DNA of 27,717 nt, taken from Fidelibacterota bacterium (GTDB lineage Bacteria; Fidelibacterota; Marinisomatia; Marinisomatales; UBA1611). Below are positions 17,258-25,098 of this stretch, in pieces; within the stretch, counting starts at the first letter, position 1, and every line of letters begins with the position of its first letter. The stretch spans positions 13,527 to 41,243 of the forward strand of contig DTUG01000142.1 in the NCBI GenBank assembly GCA_012964275.1, in the 5' to 3' direction. The notes beneath the pieces are model-generated. The model did no database searches and was not told where the DNA came from. It saw nothing but the letters and a program-made list of their open reading frames with translations. Position numbers and translations under genes: made by a program.

Positions 17258-17551
17258 ATGACATTTGACCAATATAAAAAATCAATGGATGGTCTTAAAC
17301 CGGCTAATATGCTTCCGCAGCTTTTACAAGCCCTCTGGTGGGATGCCAAAGGACAGTGGGATCAGTCCCATAAAATCACCCAGGAAATTCATTCCGATGA
17401 AGCAGCCGCTGTCCATGCCTACCTGCACCGTAAGGAAGGAGATATTGGTAATGCGGGTTACTGGTACAGAAGTGCCGGGCGACCGGTATTCAAGGGCACT
17501 CTGGAAGCAGAGTGGGAAAGTCTGGTCAGAGAGTTATTAAACTCTGAATGA
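17258..17551 (+). CDS. Conserved hypothetical protein (about 97 residues)
   Basis: This is a small cytosolic protein with no signal peptide or membrane segment. The C-terminal half carries the pattern AAAVHAYLHRKEGDIGNAGY followed by WYRSAGRP and LEAEWESLVREL, which I recall from a widespread family of uncharacterised small proteins in bacteria and some eukaryotes. The fold is probably all helical, perhaps like a TPR hairpin. I chose ATG 17258 (MTFDQYKKSM) over a TTG at 17243. It is one of two plus-strand genes here, diverging from uvrB and converging on uvrC. That position suggests its own promoter but does not show a repair role. Confidence 0.8.
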   Translation: MTFDQYKKSMDGLKPANMLPQLLQALWWDAKGQWDQSHKITQEIHSDEAAAVHAYLHRKEGDIGNAGYWYRSAGRPVFKGTLEAEWESLVRELLNSE

Positions 17552-17589
17552 GCTATCGCCCCAGGTTGTTTCACTCATTTATACCCGTT

Positions 17590-17610
17590 TGATTATTTTT
17601 GAAAAAATCA
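17590..17610 (+). terminator. Weak AT-rich hairpin between convergent genes, possible terminator
   Basis: The segment TGATTATTTTTGAAAAAATCA can fold into eight base pairs with one A-A mismatch and a three-base loop, followed on the plus strand by TTTTC. It lies in the 73-base gap between the stop of the 97-residue gene and the stop of uvrC, where a terminator is expected. The stem has only one G-C pair, so its strength is doubtful. Confidence 0.3.
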
Positions 17611-17624
17611 TTTTCTGAGATATT

Positions 17625-19448
17625 TCAATTGCTAAAAGACTTTGCTATTTTGATTATTTTTGTTCCAATCCTTATGGGAATGCCTGTTTCACCCTGAATC
17701 ACTTCGGGTGTCAACCTGGCAATTGCTTCCGGGCCATCAAACGCATCCAGTAACCTGGCTACTCTTGTGCTACCCATGCCGGGAATATCTCCAAAGACAG
17801 ATTGTATCATCTTTTTCTTGCGCTTATTACGCTGAAAGGTAATTGCAAAGCGATGGGCTTCATCCCGTATTTGCCGCAAAAGAATTAATCCTGGAGATTG
17901 TCTGTGAATAGTTTGAGGATCAGGATTGCCCGGGACGAATACTTCTTCCAACTTTTTAGCCAGACCAATGGTAGGAATATAATCCAACCCCAGTTCCCTC
18001 AGGGCCGAAAGGGCCATGCTCAACTGCCCTTTTCCACCATCGACCAGGATCAGGTCTGGCAAGGATTCCTGCTCATCCTTCAAACGCTTATACCTGCGGA
18101 AAACGACTTCCCGCATGGCGGCGAAGTCATCAATCCCAGACACTGTTTTTATGTTAAATTTTCGATATTCAGTCTTGCGGGGGCGAGCGTCAATAAAACA
18201 GACCATTGAAGCTACAGTGTCTGTTCCGCCTAGATGAGAAATATCAAAGGCTTCAATTCGCCGCGGCGGTGCGTCCATATTTAGATCTTCCTGGAGCTGG
18301 GCCAGCATCTTCGGAACCAACTCTCGGCGTTTTTCCCGATTGATGATCCATTCGCCCAGCAAGAGCTTGGCATTCTGCAGAGTAATACGCATTTCCTTGG
18401 CTTTTTCACCCCGCTGGGGAAATAAAAAATTGACTGCTCCTCCCCTCTTTTTTTTTAGCCAGGTCAGGAGATCTTCTTCATCGGTTGGTGGCATTGGCAG
18501 TGAAATCTCCCGGGGGATCAGTTCACTGTCCATATAGAAACGGGTGATCACCGACTTCATCGTGCCGGAATCCTTCTCATCCAATCTCTGCATTGAGATC
18601 TTTTCCCGGCTGAAAATACGGCCATTGCGAATTCGGATGATCACCACAACACCCAGGTTCCCTTCCCGGGACAATGCGAATACATCCCGGTCTTCAAAAT
18701 CCGCAGCTACCTGGCTCTGGCGTTCTGTGAAGGATAGAATAGCTTCCAATTGATCACGATACATGGCTGCTTCCTCATAGCGCATGGCAGAGGATGCGAT
18801 CCGCATTTGCTCCGTTATGTAATTTTCCGTTTCCTTCGTTTTGCCTCGCATGAATCGATCGATGCGGTCTATCATTTCCTGATAGTGTTCCCCAGACACC
18901 AGGCCTTCGCAGGGACCTTCGCATTTCTTGATATGGTAATCGAGGCAGAGTTTCACTTTTTTATCAGCGATCACCTGTTCATCGAGGAAAAAACTGCAGC
19001 TGCGGACCGGGAATACCTTATGAAGCGCTTTCAGGGTCGTCCTTAGACGGTATACATCTGTGAATGGCCCGAAATACCTGGAGCCGTCTTTCACAATCTT
19101 ACGGGTCAGAAGTACCTGGGGATAAGGTTCGTTGGTAATACGGATGAAGGGAAATGACTTATCATCTTTCATCATCACATTATAACGGGGTGAATGCTGT
19201 TTTATAAGGTTGGCTTCCGTGAGTAAAGCTTCCACTTCACTGCGCACCACGATCCATTCCAGGTCACTGATATGTCGGATCATGGTCAGATTCTTGGGTG
19301 ACTGGCTCTTGCTTTTCTGGAAATAGGACCGCACCCTGCTGCGCAGGTTCTTTGCCTTGCCAATATAGATGATCTCTCCCTTATCATCTACAAAACGATA
19401 GACCCCTGGGAATGTAGGGATGTTTTTCAGCTTGGATTGCAGAGACAT
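17625..19448 (-). CDS. uvrC: Excinuclease ABC subunit C
   Basis: UvrC makes both cuts around the lesion in nucleotide excision repair. The 607-residue protein has an N-terminal GIY-YIG nuclease (GVYRF...GEIIYIGKAKNLRSR, 15-38) for the 3' cut. Four cysteines follow (Cys151, 168, 176, 180), spaced as in UvrC proteins reported to bind an iron-sulfur cluster. Next come a UVR motif for UvrB contact (about 205-240), an RNase H-like nuclease (FDISHLGG; LILVDGGKGQL) for the 5' cut, and a C-terminal helix-hairpin-helix region (IPGMGSTRVARLLDAFDG). By eye this gene and uvrB look somewhat more GC-rich than the left part of the window. It is transcribed alone, 139 bases from the divergent CHAD gene. No Shine-Dalgarno sequence is visible. 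Confidence 0.98.
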   Translation of the reverse strand: MSLQSKLKNIPTFPGVYRFVDDKGEIIYIGKAKNLRSRVRSYFQKSKSQSPKNLTMIRHISDLEWIVVRSEVEALLTEANLIKQHSPRYNVMMKDDKSFPFIRITNEPYPQVLLTRKIVKDGSRYFGPFTDVYRLRTTLKALHKVFPVRSCSFFLDEQVIADKKVKLCLDYHIKKCEGPCEGLVSGEHYQEMIDRIDRFMRGKTKETENYITEQMRIASSAMRYEEAAMYRDQLEAILSFTERQSQVAADFEDRDVFALSREGNLGVVVIIRIRNGRIFSREKISMQRLDEKDSGTMKSVITRFYMDSELIPREISLPMPPTDEEDLLTWLKKKRGGAVNFLFPQRGEKAKEMRITLQNAKLLLGEWIINREKRRELVPKMLAQLQEDLNMDAPPRRIEAFDISHLGGTDTVASMVCFIDARPRKTEYRKFNIKTVSGIDDFAAMREVVFRRYKRLKDEQESLPDLILVDGGKGQLSMALSALRELGLDYIPTIGLAKKLEEVFVPGNPDPQTIHRQSPGLILLRQIRDEAHRFAITFQRNKRKKKMIQSVFGDIPGMGSTRVARLLDAFDGPEAIARLTPEVIQGETGIPIRIGTKIIKIAKSFSN

Positions 19449-19543
19449 TGCAGCTTCTACGTTACATAAAATTCAAGAAAGAAAATATCACCATGATTCA
19501 AAGAAAATTTAAGATTGAACTATTCTTCCTGTAAATTTAAGAG

Positions 19544-19573
19544 TTGGTATAGATTAGAATCATACTCTATAAA
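19544..19573 (+). promoter_or_regulatory. Candidate promoter for the CHAD gene
   Basis: TTGGTA (19544-19549) and TATAAA (19568-19573) are separated by 18 bases, and the ATG follows 14 bases later. It lies in the only gap from which this plus-strand gene could be transcribed. The match is modest and the region is very AT-rich. Confidence 0.25.
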
Positions 19574-19587
19574 AAATAATATATCCC

Positions 19588-20412
19588 ATGATTGCTCAGG
19601 CATTGCATAAAAGAGTTCAAACTTACTTAGACCTGGCTGAAATCTCTCGAATTGACTATTCCGTAGAGACGATCCATGATTTTCGTGTTTCCGCCCGAAA
19701 TCTCCTGGCAGTTGAGCCTCTGCTCAGACGTGTATCAGAAACGTCCCAATGGAAAAAAATGATACGGAGCTGGTTAAAATCCCTTAACCAGCTAAGGGAC
19801 ATGCAGGTTCTTCAGGGGAACCTAGACGGCCATGCTCAAATCAATACATTGTTATTGAAACAAATGAAATTATGTCTGGAAGAATGGCAAGCAATAAGCA
19901 AGACCATAGCTAACGTAAATTTTCAGGATAATTTAAATGCTTCTCTAGGAACATATTGCTCCGGAATTTTGGCTGATCCAGCTCTTTTCCATCGGACTGC
20001 TGCTTCCCAGTGGTCAAAATATTTTCAAAAAATCAATATGGCAATCCAACAGGCCAGCTATGAAAATCCATCTGCGCTACATAAACTGCGGATAAGATAT
20101 AAATCCATGCGTTATTTGGCCACATTTTTTCACGATGCAGGGGTCATTGATGTACTTGATATTCTTAAATTGAAATACTGGCAGGACCTGCTGGGCGCTA
20201 TCCAGGATCTGGAAGTTGGGATAAAATGGCTACAGGAATCCGGTAATAGCATTAGTTTGATCGAAAAACTGAAGGAAGAATCAGCAGATCTCAGGCTGAA
20301 ATTTTCTGATCAGAAAGAACAACTGGATCAATTTATCGCAAAGACAAACAGTGTGGTCAGGTCTGGGATCGAAAAACTGGAACAGGCTACCCAGCTCGCA
20401 TCTAAGAATTAG
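19588..20412 (+). CDS. CHAD-domain protein, probable polyphosphate-binding
   Basis: This 274-residue helical protein is made of the two four-helix bundles of the CHAD domain. Each half carries the conserved basic helix: HDFRVSARNL with His30, Arg33 and Arg37, and LHKLRIRYKSMRY with His165, Lys166, Arg168, Arg170 and Arg175. CHAD domains bind inorganic polyphosphate through this basic surface and are often found beside polyphosphate kinases or fused to CYTH triphosphatases. Here the domain stands alone and no polyphosphate gene is in view. It is one of two plus-strand genes and overlaps the 3' end of methylmalonyl-CoA epimerase by 11 bases tail to tail. It may help condense or localise polyphosphate. 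Confidence 0.9.
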   Translation: MIAQALHKRVQTYLDLAEISRIDYSVETIHDFRVSARNLLAVEPLLRRVSETSQWKKMIRSWLKSLNQLRDMQVLQGNLDGHAQINTLLLKQMKLCLEEWQAISKTIANVNFQDNLNASLGTYCSGILADPALFHRTAASQWSKYFQKINMAIQQASYENPSALHKLRIRYKSMRYLATFFHDAGVIDVLDILKLKYWQDLLGAIQDLEVGIKWLQESGNSISLIEKLKEESADLRLKFSDQKEQLDQFIAKTNSVVRSGIEKLEQATQLASKN

Positions 20413-20815
20413 CGGGCTTTTCAGCCAGTTCCACCAGTACACCTCCTGTAGATTTCGGGTGGATAAATACAACCTTATATCCCTCCGCACCTATGGTGTA
20501 ATTGTCACTGATGACTTGAATATTATTTTCTTTAAGTTCTTTTATAGATGTATATATATCTTCCACTTCAAAACATACATGATGTATACCAGGCCCACGT
20601 TTTTCCAGGAATTTCTTTACCGGTGAATCGGGGTGTAAGGACTCAAGAAGTTCCACTTTTCCTTTCCCAGTATCATAAATATCTGTAAGAACACCTTCCG
20701 ATTCGACCTTTTCAGAGTTAGTATGATTGATGCCTAAAATGTGTTTCCAGAATGGTGCATCTGTTTTCAGTTCTTTGACGGCAATACCAATGTGTTCAAT
20801 TCCAATTATTTTCAT
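20402..20815 (-). CDS. mce: Methylmalonyl-CoA epimerase
   Basis: The enzyme interconverts the (R)- and (S)-forms of methylmalonyl-CoA, linking propionyl-CoA and succinyl-CoA. The 137-residue protein has the vicinal-oxygen-chelate fold, with metal ligands His8 (IEHIGIAV), Glu55 (KVELLES), His79 (GIHHVCFEVED) and Glu129 (GVLVEL). It is cytosolic. It is the last gene of the run that starts with trkA or upstream, three bases after the enolase-superfamily epimerase. No methylmalonyl-CoA mutase or carboxylase lies in the window, so its partners must be elsewhere. The crotonase two genes upstream is compatible with an acyl-CoA theme. The 3' end overlaps the CHAD gene on the other strand. Confidence 0.93.
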   Translation of the reverse strand: MKIIGIEHIGIAVKELKTDAPFWKHILGINHTNSEKVESEGVLTDIYDTGKGKVELLESLHPDSPVKKFLEKRGPGIHHVCFEVEDIYTSIKELKENNIQVISDNYTIGAEGYKVVFIHPKSTGGVLVELAEKPANS

Positions 20816-20818
20816 TGC

Positions 20819-21850
20819 TTATAATAGATTTTCTTTATCCGAAATTAATGATAATCCTAATCCATGTCCTTTGGGAAGCACAAGCCGGCCATCTTCAACT
20901 CCTATCCCTGCATAAGGATCATTATCAATCAGCAGGTTGCCATCCAGATCAGCTGCATCCACCTCACCGGCAAGTTGTGCAGCTGCCGTGATACCAACAG
21001 ACGATTCCACCATGCAGCCTAACATGATCTTCATATCAAGTTTGCGAGCCAGGTCGATCATTCGTTTTCCTTCTTCAATGCTGCCGCATTTCATCAGTTT
21101 GATATTGATACCGTCAAAAGCATGGGCAATCAAGGGTATATCGACTGAATTTAAGCTGTTTTCATCTGCATATAAGGGTAGAGGTGATCTTTGCTTTAAT
21201 TCAGCTGTATGGCCTAACTGATCGGCCGGAAAAGGCTGTTCTACAAATTCCACGTTCCGATCCGCGAGCCATGTGCACATTTCCAGTGCCATATCCGGGT
21301 CCCAGCCCTCATTTGCGTCTACCCGTATCAGTTTGTCCGTGTCTTTACGGATCTGCCGAATGATCTCTTTGTCCTGGCCCGGTGTACCCAGTTTGACCTT
21401 CAAAATATGATAGGGACCTGCCTCAGAAACTTTTTCCGGCAGTTCATCCAAGTTACCAATGGCAATCGTAAAACTGGTTTTTGGCATCTTTGTAATATCC
21501 ATGTCCATTAATTCATGAACAGGATAGTCGCACCTCTGCCCCCACCAGTCCCAGGTTGCCATGTTTATGGCTGCTTCCAATGCCCGCACACCAGCCAGTT
21601 GGGGTAGGATAAATTTCCATAGCTCCTCTCGATTGGAAGATTTTGGTGGCAAGGCAATATCTTTCTGTAAAATGGAAATGATCCTCTCTACAGATTCATT
21701 ATATCGCTTCGATGGGGCGGCTTCTCCTCGTCCTATTATGTCCCCATCCTTCAAAAAAACAAATACAATATCATACCAATCATGGGTGCTTCGGGAAATG
21801 CCAAAAGAATGTTTCATATTTATGCGGTATATGGTGTAATTGAGTTCCAC
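20819..21850 (-). CDS. Enolase-superfamily epimerase: dipeptide (L-Ala-D/L-Glu) or N-acetyl-glutamate epimerase
   Basis: This 343-residue protein belongs to the muconate-lactonising branch of the enolase superfamily. The catalytic acid-base pair is Lys153 (KVK, 151-153) and Lys251 (INIKLMKCG); the Mg2+ ligands are Asp178 (RVDANEGW), Glu204 (VEQPF) and Asp229 (YADENS). The AADLDGNLL motif (Asp301, Asp303) is the one that holds the amino group of dipeptides in L-Ala-D/L-Glu epimerases, which act in murein peptide recycling. The neighbour is a DUF1611 protein. In marine Proteobacteria and haloarchaea that pairing was described as DgcN-DgcA, in which the epimerase-like DgcA racemises N-acetyl-D-glutamate. 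Translation starts at GTG 21850, sharing one base with the DUF1611 stop (TAGTG). Which substrate applies cannot be decided by eye. Confidence 0.9.
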   Translation of the reverse strand: MELNYTIYRINMKHSFGISRSTHDWYDIVFVFLKDGDIIGRGEAAPSKRYNESVERIISILQKDIALPPKSSNREELWKFILPQLAGVRALEAAINMATWDWWGQRCDYPVHELMDMDITKMPKTSFTIAIGNLDELPEKVSEAGPYHILKVKLGTPGQDKEIIRQIRKDTDKLIRVDANEGWDPDMALEMCTWLADRNVEFVEQPFPADQLGHTAELKQRSPLPLYADENSLNSVDIPLIAHAFDGINIKLMKCGSIEEGKRMIDLARKLDMKIMLGCMVESSVGITAAAQLAGEVDAADLDGNLLIDNDPYAGIGVEDGRLVLPKGHGLGLSLISDKENLL

Positions 21851-22878
21851 TAGCTGAGTACCGTAGCTATTGCATTAATCAATTCTCTATCACCAAAGCG
21901 TACCAGATCTGTCGCAGGAAGATTATATTTTCTTTCATATTCTTTTATAGTATCAACTGCATCTTGCTCACTCAAGGTAAAGGTCAGGAGATTCATACCA
22001 AGGAAGCGTGCGTCTCGAAAGGGTTTCATCAAATCTAAATGGATTTGAATCAAGTCTTTTATATCAGGCAAAGGGCAATCCAAAACATCCATGTGCCGGA
22101 TGGGATCATGGCTCATGACCAAAAATTCTGGCATACATCCATGAAGCAGTCCCATGGTCACTCCGGAATAAGCATAATTATTAATGGATCCTTGACCTTC
22201 CACTACAACAAGGTCAGCTCCATCACAGGCCTTATCAATCAAATATTCCATCTCTCCGGCCATAAAATCTGCCACAACCGCATCCACTGCTACTCCGGAG
22301 CCCCCTAACAATATTCCGGTCTGTCCAGTTCCAATAAACTTGACTTTCTTTCCGTGGGAACGCAACCGCTGAGTTATCTCCCAGGCAGTGGTCATTTTTC
22401 CAGAATCGCAATCTGTACCTACCACCAATAGGACCGGCACCTGGCGATCCTGCCACGTTCCTTTGGGAAAGTGGGGTGGGCTTGGAGGGCGACGCAGGTC
22501 AGTAATGCTAATATTTTTCTGCATGGCTCTATCCTGAAGTTCATCATCATCACTTAGAAATACATGCATACCGCTGATAATATGGCATCCCGCGTCTATG
22601 GCTGCCAGTAATTCTTTTCTGGTTTGATCATCTATGACTCCTCCGGGGGGTGCACTGCCTATGACCAGTGTATCCGGCTGATATTTCTCAGCATCCTGGA
22701 AAGATGCCACCACGGGCAGGGAACCGCCGATACCAATGATTTCATCTGCGGTTTTTCCCGATTTTTCGGGATCAATAACAGCTACTACCTCCTTCGGCCG
22801 ATAGCGAATGAGCATATTCCCTGTCTTGTTTAGCAAATAGTCAAACGCTCCGATGGCAAGGATAGCAAACCGGGGCAT
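21850..22878 (-). CDS. DUF1611 protein, candidate D-glutamate N-acetyltransferase (DgcN-like)
   Basis: The 342-residue protein has two parts: an N-terminal Rossmann-like domain (about 1-130; MLIRYRPKEVVAVIDPEKSG) and a C-terminal P-loop domain with GTDCDSGKMTT (154-164), VVEGQGSINNYAYSGVTMGL (225-244) and LHGCMPEFLVMSHDPI. These are DUF1611 hallmarks. Members next to an enolase-superfamily epimerase include DgcN, reported to acetylate D-glutamate as the first step of a D-glutamate route; that link is my recollection of the literature. The typical HPGYSG stretch reads NNYAYSG here, which may matter for activity. It lies three bases after the crotonase and overlaps the epimerase by one base, so the pair is tightly coupled. 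D-glutamate could come from peptidoglycan turnover or the environment. Confidence 0.85.
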   Translation of the reverse strand: MPRFAILAIGAFDYLLNKTGNMLIRYRPKEVVAVIDPEKSGKTADEIIGIGGSLPVVASFQDAEKYQPDTLVIGSAPPGGVIDDQTRKELLAAIDAGCHIISGMHVFLSDDDELQDRAMQKNISITDLRRPPSPPHFPKGTWQDRQVPVLLVVGTDCDSGKMTTAWEITQRLRSHGKKVKFIGTGQTGILLGGSGVAVDAVVADFMAGEMEYLIDKACDGADLVVVEGQGSINNYAYSGVTMGLLHGCMPEFLVMSHDPIRHMDVLDCPLPDIKDLIQIHLDLMKPFRDARFLGMNLLTFTLSEQDAVDTIKEYERKYNLPATDLVRFGDRELINAIATVLS

Positions 22879-22881
22879 AAG

Positions 22882-23649
22882 TTATCGAAATTCCGGGGGA
22901 CGTTTTTCTACAAAGGCCTTGAGACCTTCTCTGGTTTCATCGGTCTCAAATAGGTCGGCGAAAGCCTGTACCTCACGTTCAAGGCCCTCTTCCAATGAAG
23001 ATCCGGCGGATAGGTTCACTTGATCAAGTGAACTGGCAATGGCGTTGGGTCCATTTTTTAGGATTAAATGTGCTATTTTCTTAGCGCTGTGGATTAATGA
23101 ATCCAAGGGTACAACCTGACTGACAAGGCCGATACGGTAAGCATCTTCCGCATCGATATTCCTTCCAGTAATAATCAATTCAGCAGCTATACCCTTACCT
23201 ACGATACGTGGCAACCGCTGAGTCCCGCCCCAGCCAGGGATCAGTCCTAACTTCACCTCAGGCTGTCCAAAAACTGCATTATCGCTAGCTATCCGAATAT
23301 GACATGCCAGGGCAATCTCACAACCACCTCCTAAAGCAAAACCGTTAACCGCAGCTATAACTGGTTTAGGTGAATTTTCAATAGCGCTGGCCAGTGTATG
23401 ACCCAGTTTACCAAATTCCTTCGCTCCTTCTTTATCAAATTTCTGCATCACCTTGATATCGGCTCCGGCTACGAAAGCCTTTTTGCCTGCCCCGGTAAGC
23501 ACGATAACTCCAATGTCAGAATCAGCAACGGCTAAGGTTATCGCACGAGTCAATTCACTAATCACATCGAAATTCATTGCATTCAGCGCATCTGGCCTGT
23601 TGACAGTAATCACAGCAATTTTATCTTTTTTATCGGTTTGGACAAGCAT
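22882..23649 (-). CDS. Enoyl-CoA hydratase (crotonase family)
   Basis: The 255-residue crotonase has both glutamates needed for syn hydration of trans-2-enoyl-CoA: Glu111 (GGGCEIALA) and Glu131 (FGQPEVKLG), 20 residues apart as in the rat mitochondrial enzyme. The oxyanion-hole segments AGADIKVM (61-68) and ALGGGC (105-110) are also intact, and GLIPGWGGTQRLPR follows. It is therefore likely a true short-chain enoyl-CoA hydratase used in fatty-acid, amino-acid or butyrate-type pathways. It starts nine bases after the trkH stop and ends three bases before the DUF1611 gene. Sharing a run with methylmalonyl-CoA epimerase hints at acyl-CoA metabolism, but substrate is unknown. No Shine-Dalgarno sequence is seen. 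Confidence 0.93.
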   Translation of the reverse strand: MLVQTDKKDKIAVITVNRPDALNAMNFDVISELTRAITLAVADSDIGVIVLTGAGKKAFVAGADIKVMQKFDKEGAKEFGKLGHTLASAIENSPKPVIAAVNGFALGGGCEIALACHIRIASDNAVFGQPEVKLGLIPGWGGTQRLPRIVGKGIAAELIITGRNIDAEDAYRIGLVSQVVPLDSLIHSAKKIAHLILKNGPNAIASSLDQVNLSAGSSLEEGLEREVQAFADLFETDETREGLKAFVEKRPPEFR

Positions 23650-23658
23650 CAGGAAGGA

Positions 23659-25098
23659 CTATTTCCAAAAAGTGCGGCTGAAGAGAACGATCACTGTAAA
23701 AATCTCTAGACGACCAAGCAGCATACAAATTATCAATAACCATTTACCAGGAACTGGCATCGATGCGTAATTATCCGTAGGACCGAACTCATTCAAACCA
23801 GGACCAATATTTCCCATGGCTGAAGCGGCAGCACCAACGGCAGTTTCAAAATCGATTCCCATAAACGTTAATAAAAGTGCTGAAATGATAAATGCTAAAA
23901 TAAAGAACAAAAAGAATCCCAGCGTATTGCGCACAACATTATCTTGAATATGACGTTCGCCGATCCTGACTGGTATCAAAGCTTTTGAATGTAGCAGTCT
24001 ACGAATTTCCAGCGAACAGTATTTTACCAGAACCATGATGCGAATTACTTTCATCCCCCCACCGGTAGAACCGCCCATACCCCCCACAAACATAAGTGAC
24101 AGTAATATAACCTGAACAAAGACAGGCCATAATTCATAATCCGCTATTGCATAACCAGTAGTAGATAAAATAGATACAGTTTGAAAAAGTGCTTCACGAA
24201 AAAGTGTTGGTCCTCCAGATCCAGGCATGTAATAAATAAAAAGAAAAATCACACTAGTAACAAGGATAATTGTACTTAAATAAACTTGAAATTCCCTGTC
24301 TTTAAAATATGACTTTAAATTACCAGATAAAGCATAGAAATGAAGGGAGAAATTGACACCAGCAAGAAACATAAAGAAAATGATGATGTAGTGTGTTACT
24401 GAATTTTCAAAATACCCAATGCTTGCATTTTTTGTTGAAAAACCACCGGTGGGCATGGTGGTAAATGAATGACAGACCGCATCAAAAATACTCATCCCAG
24501 AAAGACTCAAAGCAACGACTTCAGCCAATGTAATCCCGATATAAACGATCCATAGTAATTTTGCCGTTTCCCTGACCCTGGGAGTAATCTTATCCGCCAC
24601 AGGACCAGGAACTTCTGCCTTGAACAACTGAACACCACCCACACCGAGCAGAGGTAAAATGGCTATGTAGAACACAATAATTCCCATCCCTCCTATCCAC
24701 TGTAAGAAAGATCGCCAATAAAGAACACTATGGGACAAACTTTCGATATCATTCAATATAGAAGCGCCGGTTGTTGTTACACCTGACATGGATTCAAAGA
24801 AAGCGTCGGTCACATTAGGGATGGCACTCGTAAAATAAAAGGGCAGGCTTCCGGCAATGCCAGTCAGGATCCAGGAAAAAGTCACGATCGCAAATCCGTC
24901 GCGGTTTGTAAGCATACGATCATACCTCGTCAAGAACCAAGTCGGTATTCCTAAAACGATACAAATCGCAGATGAAATAATAAAACCTTCAAGGTCAGAT
25001 TCTCCATAACCTAAAGAAATAAAAATAGGCATCACCATGGTGATGCCTAGTAGGGTTAATAAGGCTCCCATAATATTTAATAGGGGTTTAATTTTCAT
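23659..25098 (-). CDS. trkH: Trk/Ktr potassium uptake channel subunit TrkH
   Basis: TrkH is the K+-conducting membrane subunit of the TrkAH uptake system. The 479-residue protein has the four M-P-M repeats of the superfamily. The filter segments can be read as TTTGAS (108-113), MPTGGFST (215-222), STTGYA (312-317) and GNIGPG (429-434). The glycine-rich intramembrane gate loop GGMGGSTGGGMKVIR (339-353), with its conserved lysine, follows the third filter. The start overlaps the trkA stop by four bases (ATGA), so channel and regulatory ring are translated together. Length and motif spacing are normal. Confidence 0.96.
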   Translation of the reverse strand: MKIKPLLNIMGALLTLLGITMVMPIFISLGYGESDLEGFIISSAICIVLGIPTWFLTRYDRMLTNRDGFAIVTFSWILTGIAGSLPFYFTSAIPNVTDAFFESMSGVTTTGASILNDIESLSHSVLYWRSFLQWIGGMGIIVFYIAILPLLGVGGVQLFKAEVPGPVADKITPRVRETAKLLWIVYIGITLAEVVALSLSGMSIFDAVCHSFTTMPTGGFSTKNASIGYFENSVTHYIIIFFMFLAGVNFSLHFYALSGNLKSYFKDREFQVYLSTIILVTSVIFLFIYYMPGSGGPTLFREALFQTVSILSTTGYAIADYELWPVFVQVILLSLMFVGGMGGSTGGGMKVIRIMVLVKYCSLEIRRLLHSKALIPVRIGERHIQDNVVRNTLGFFLFFILAFIISALLLTFMGIDFETAVGAAASAMGNIGPGLNEFGPTDNYASMPVPGKWLLIICMLLGRLEIFTVIVLFSRTFWK

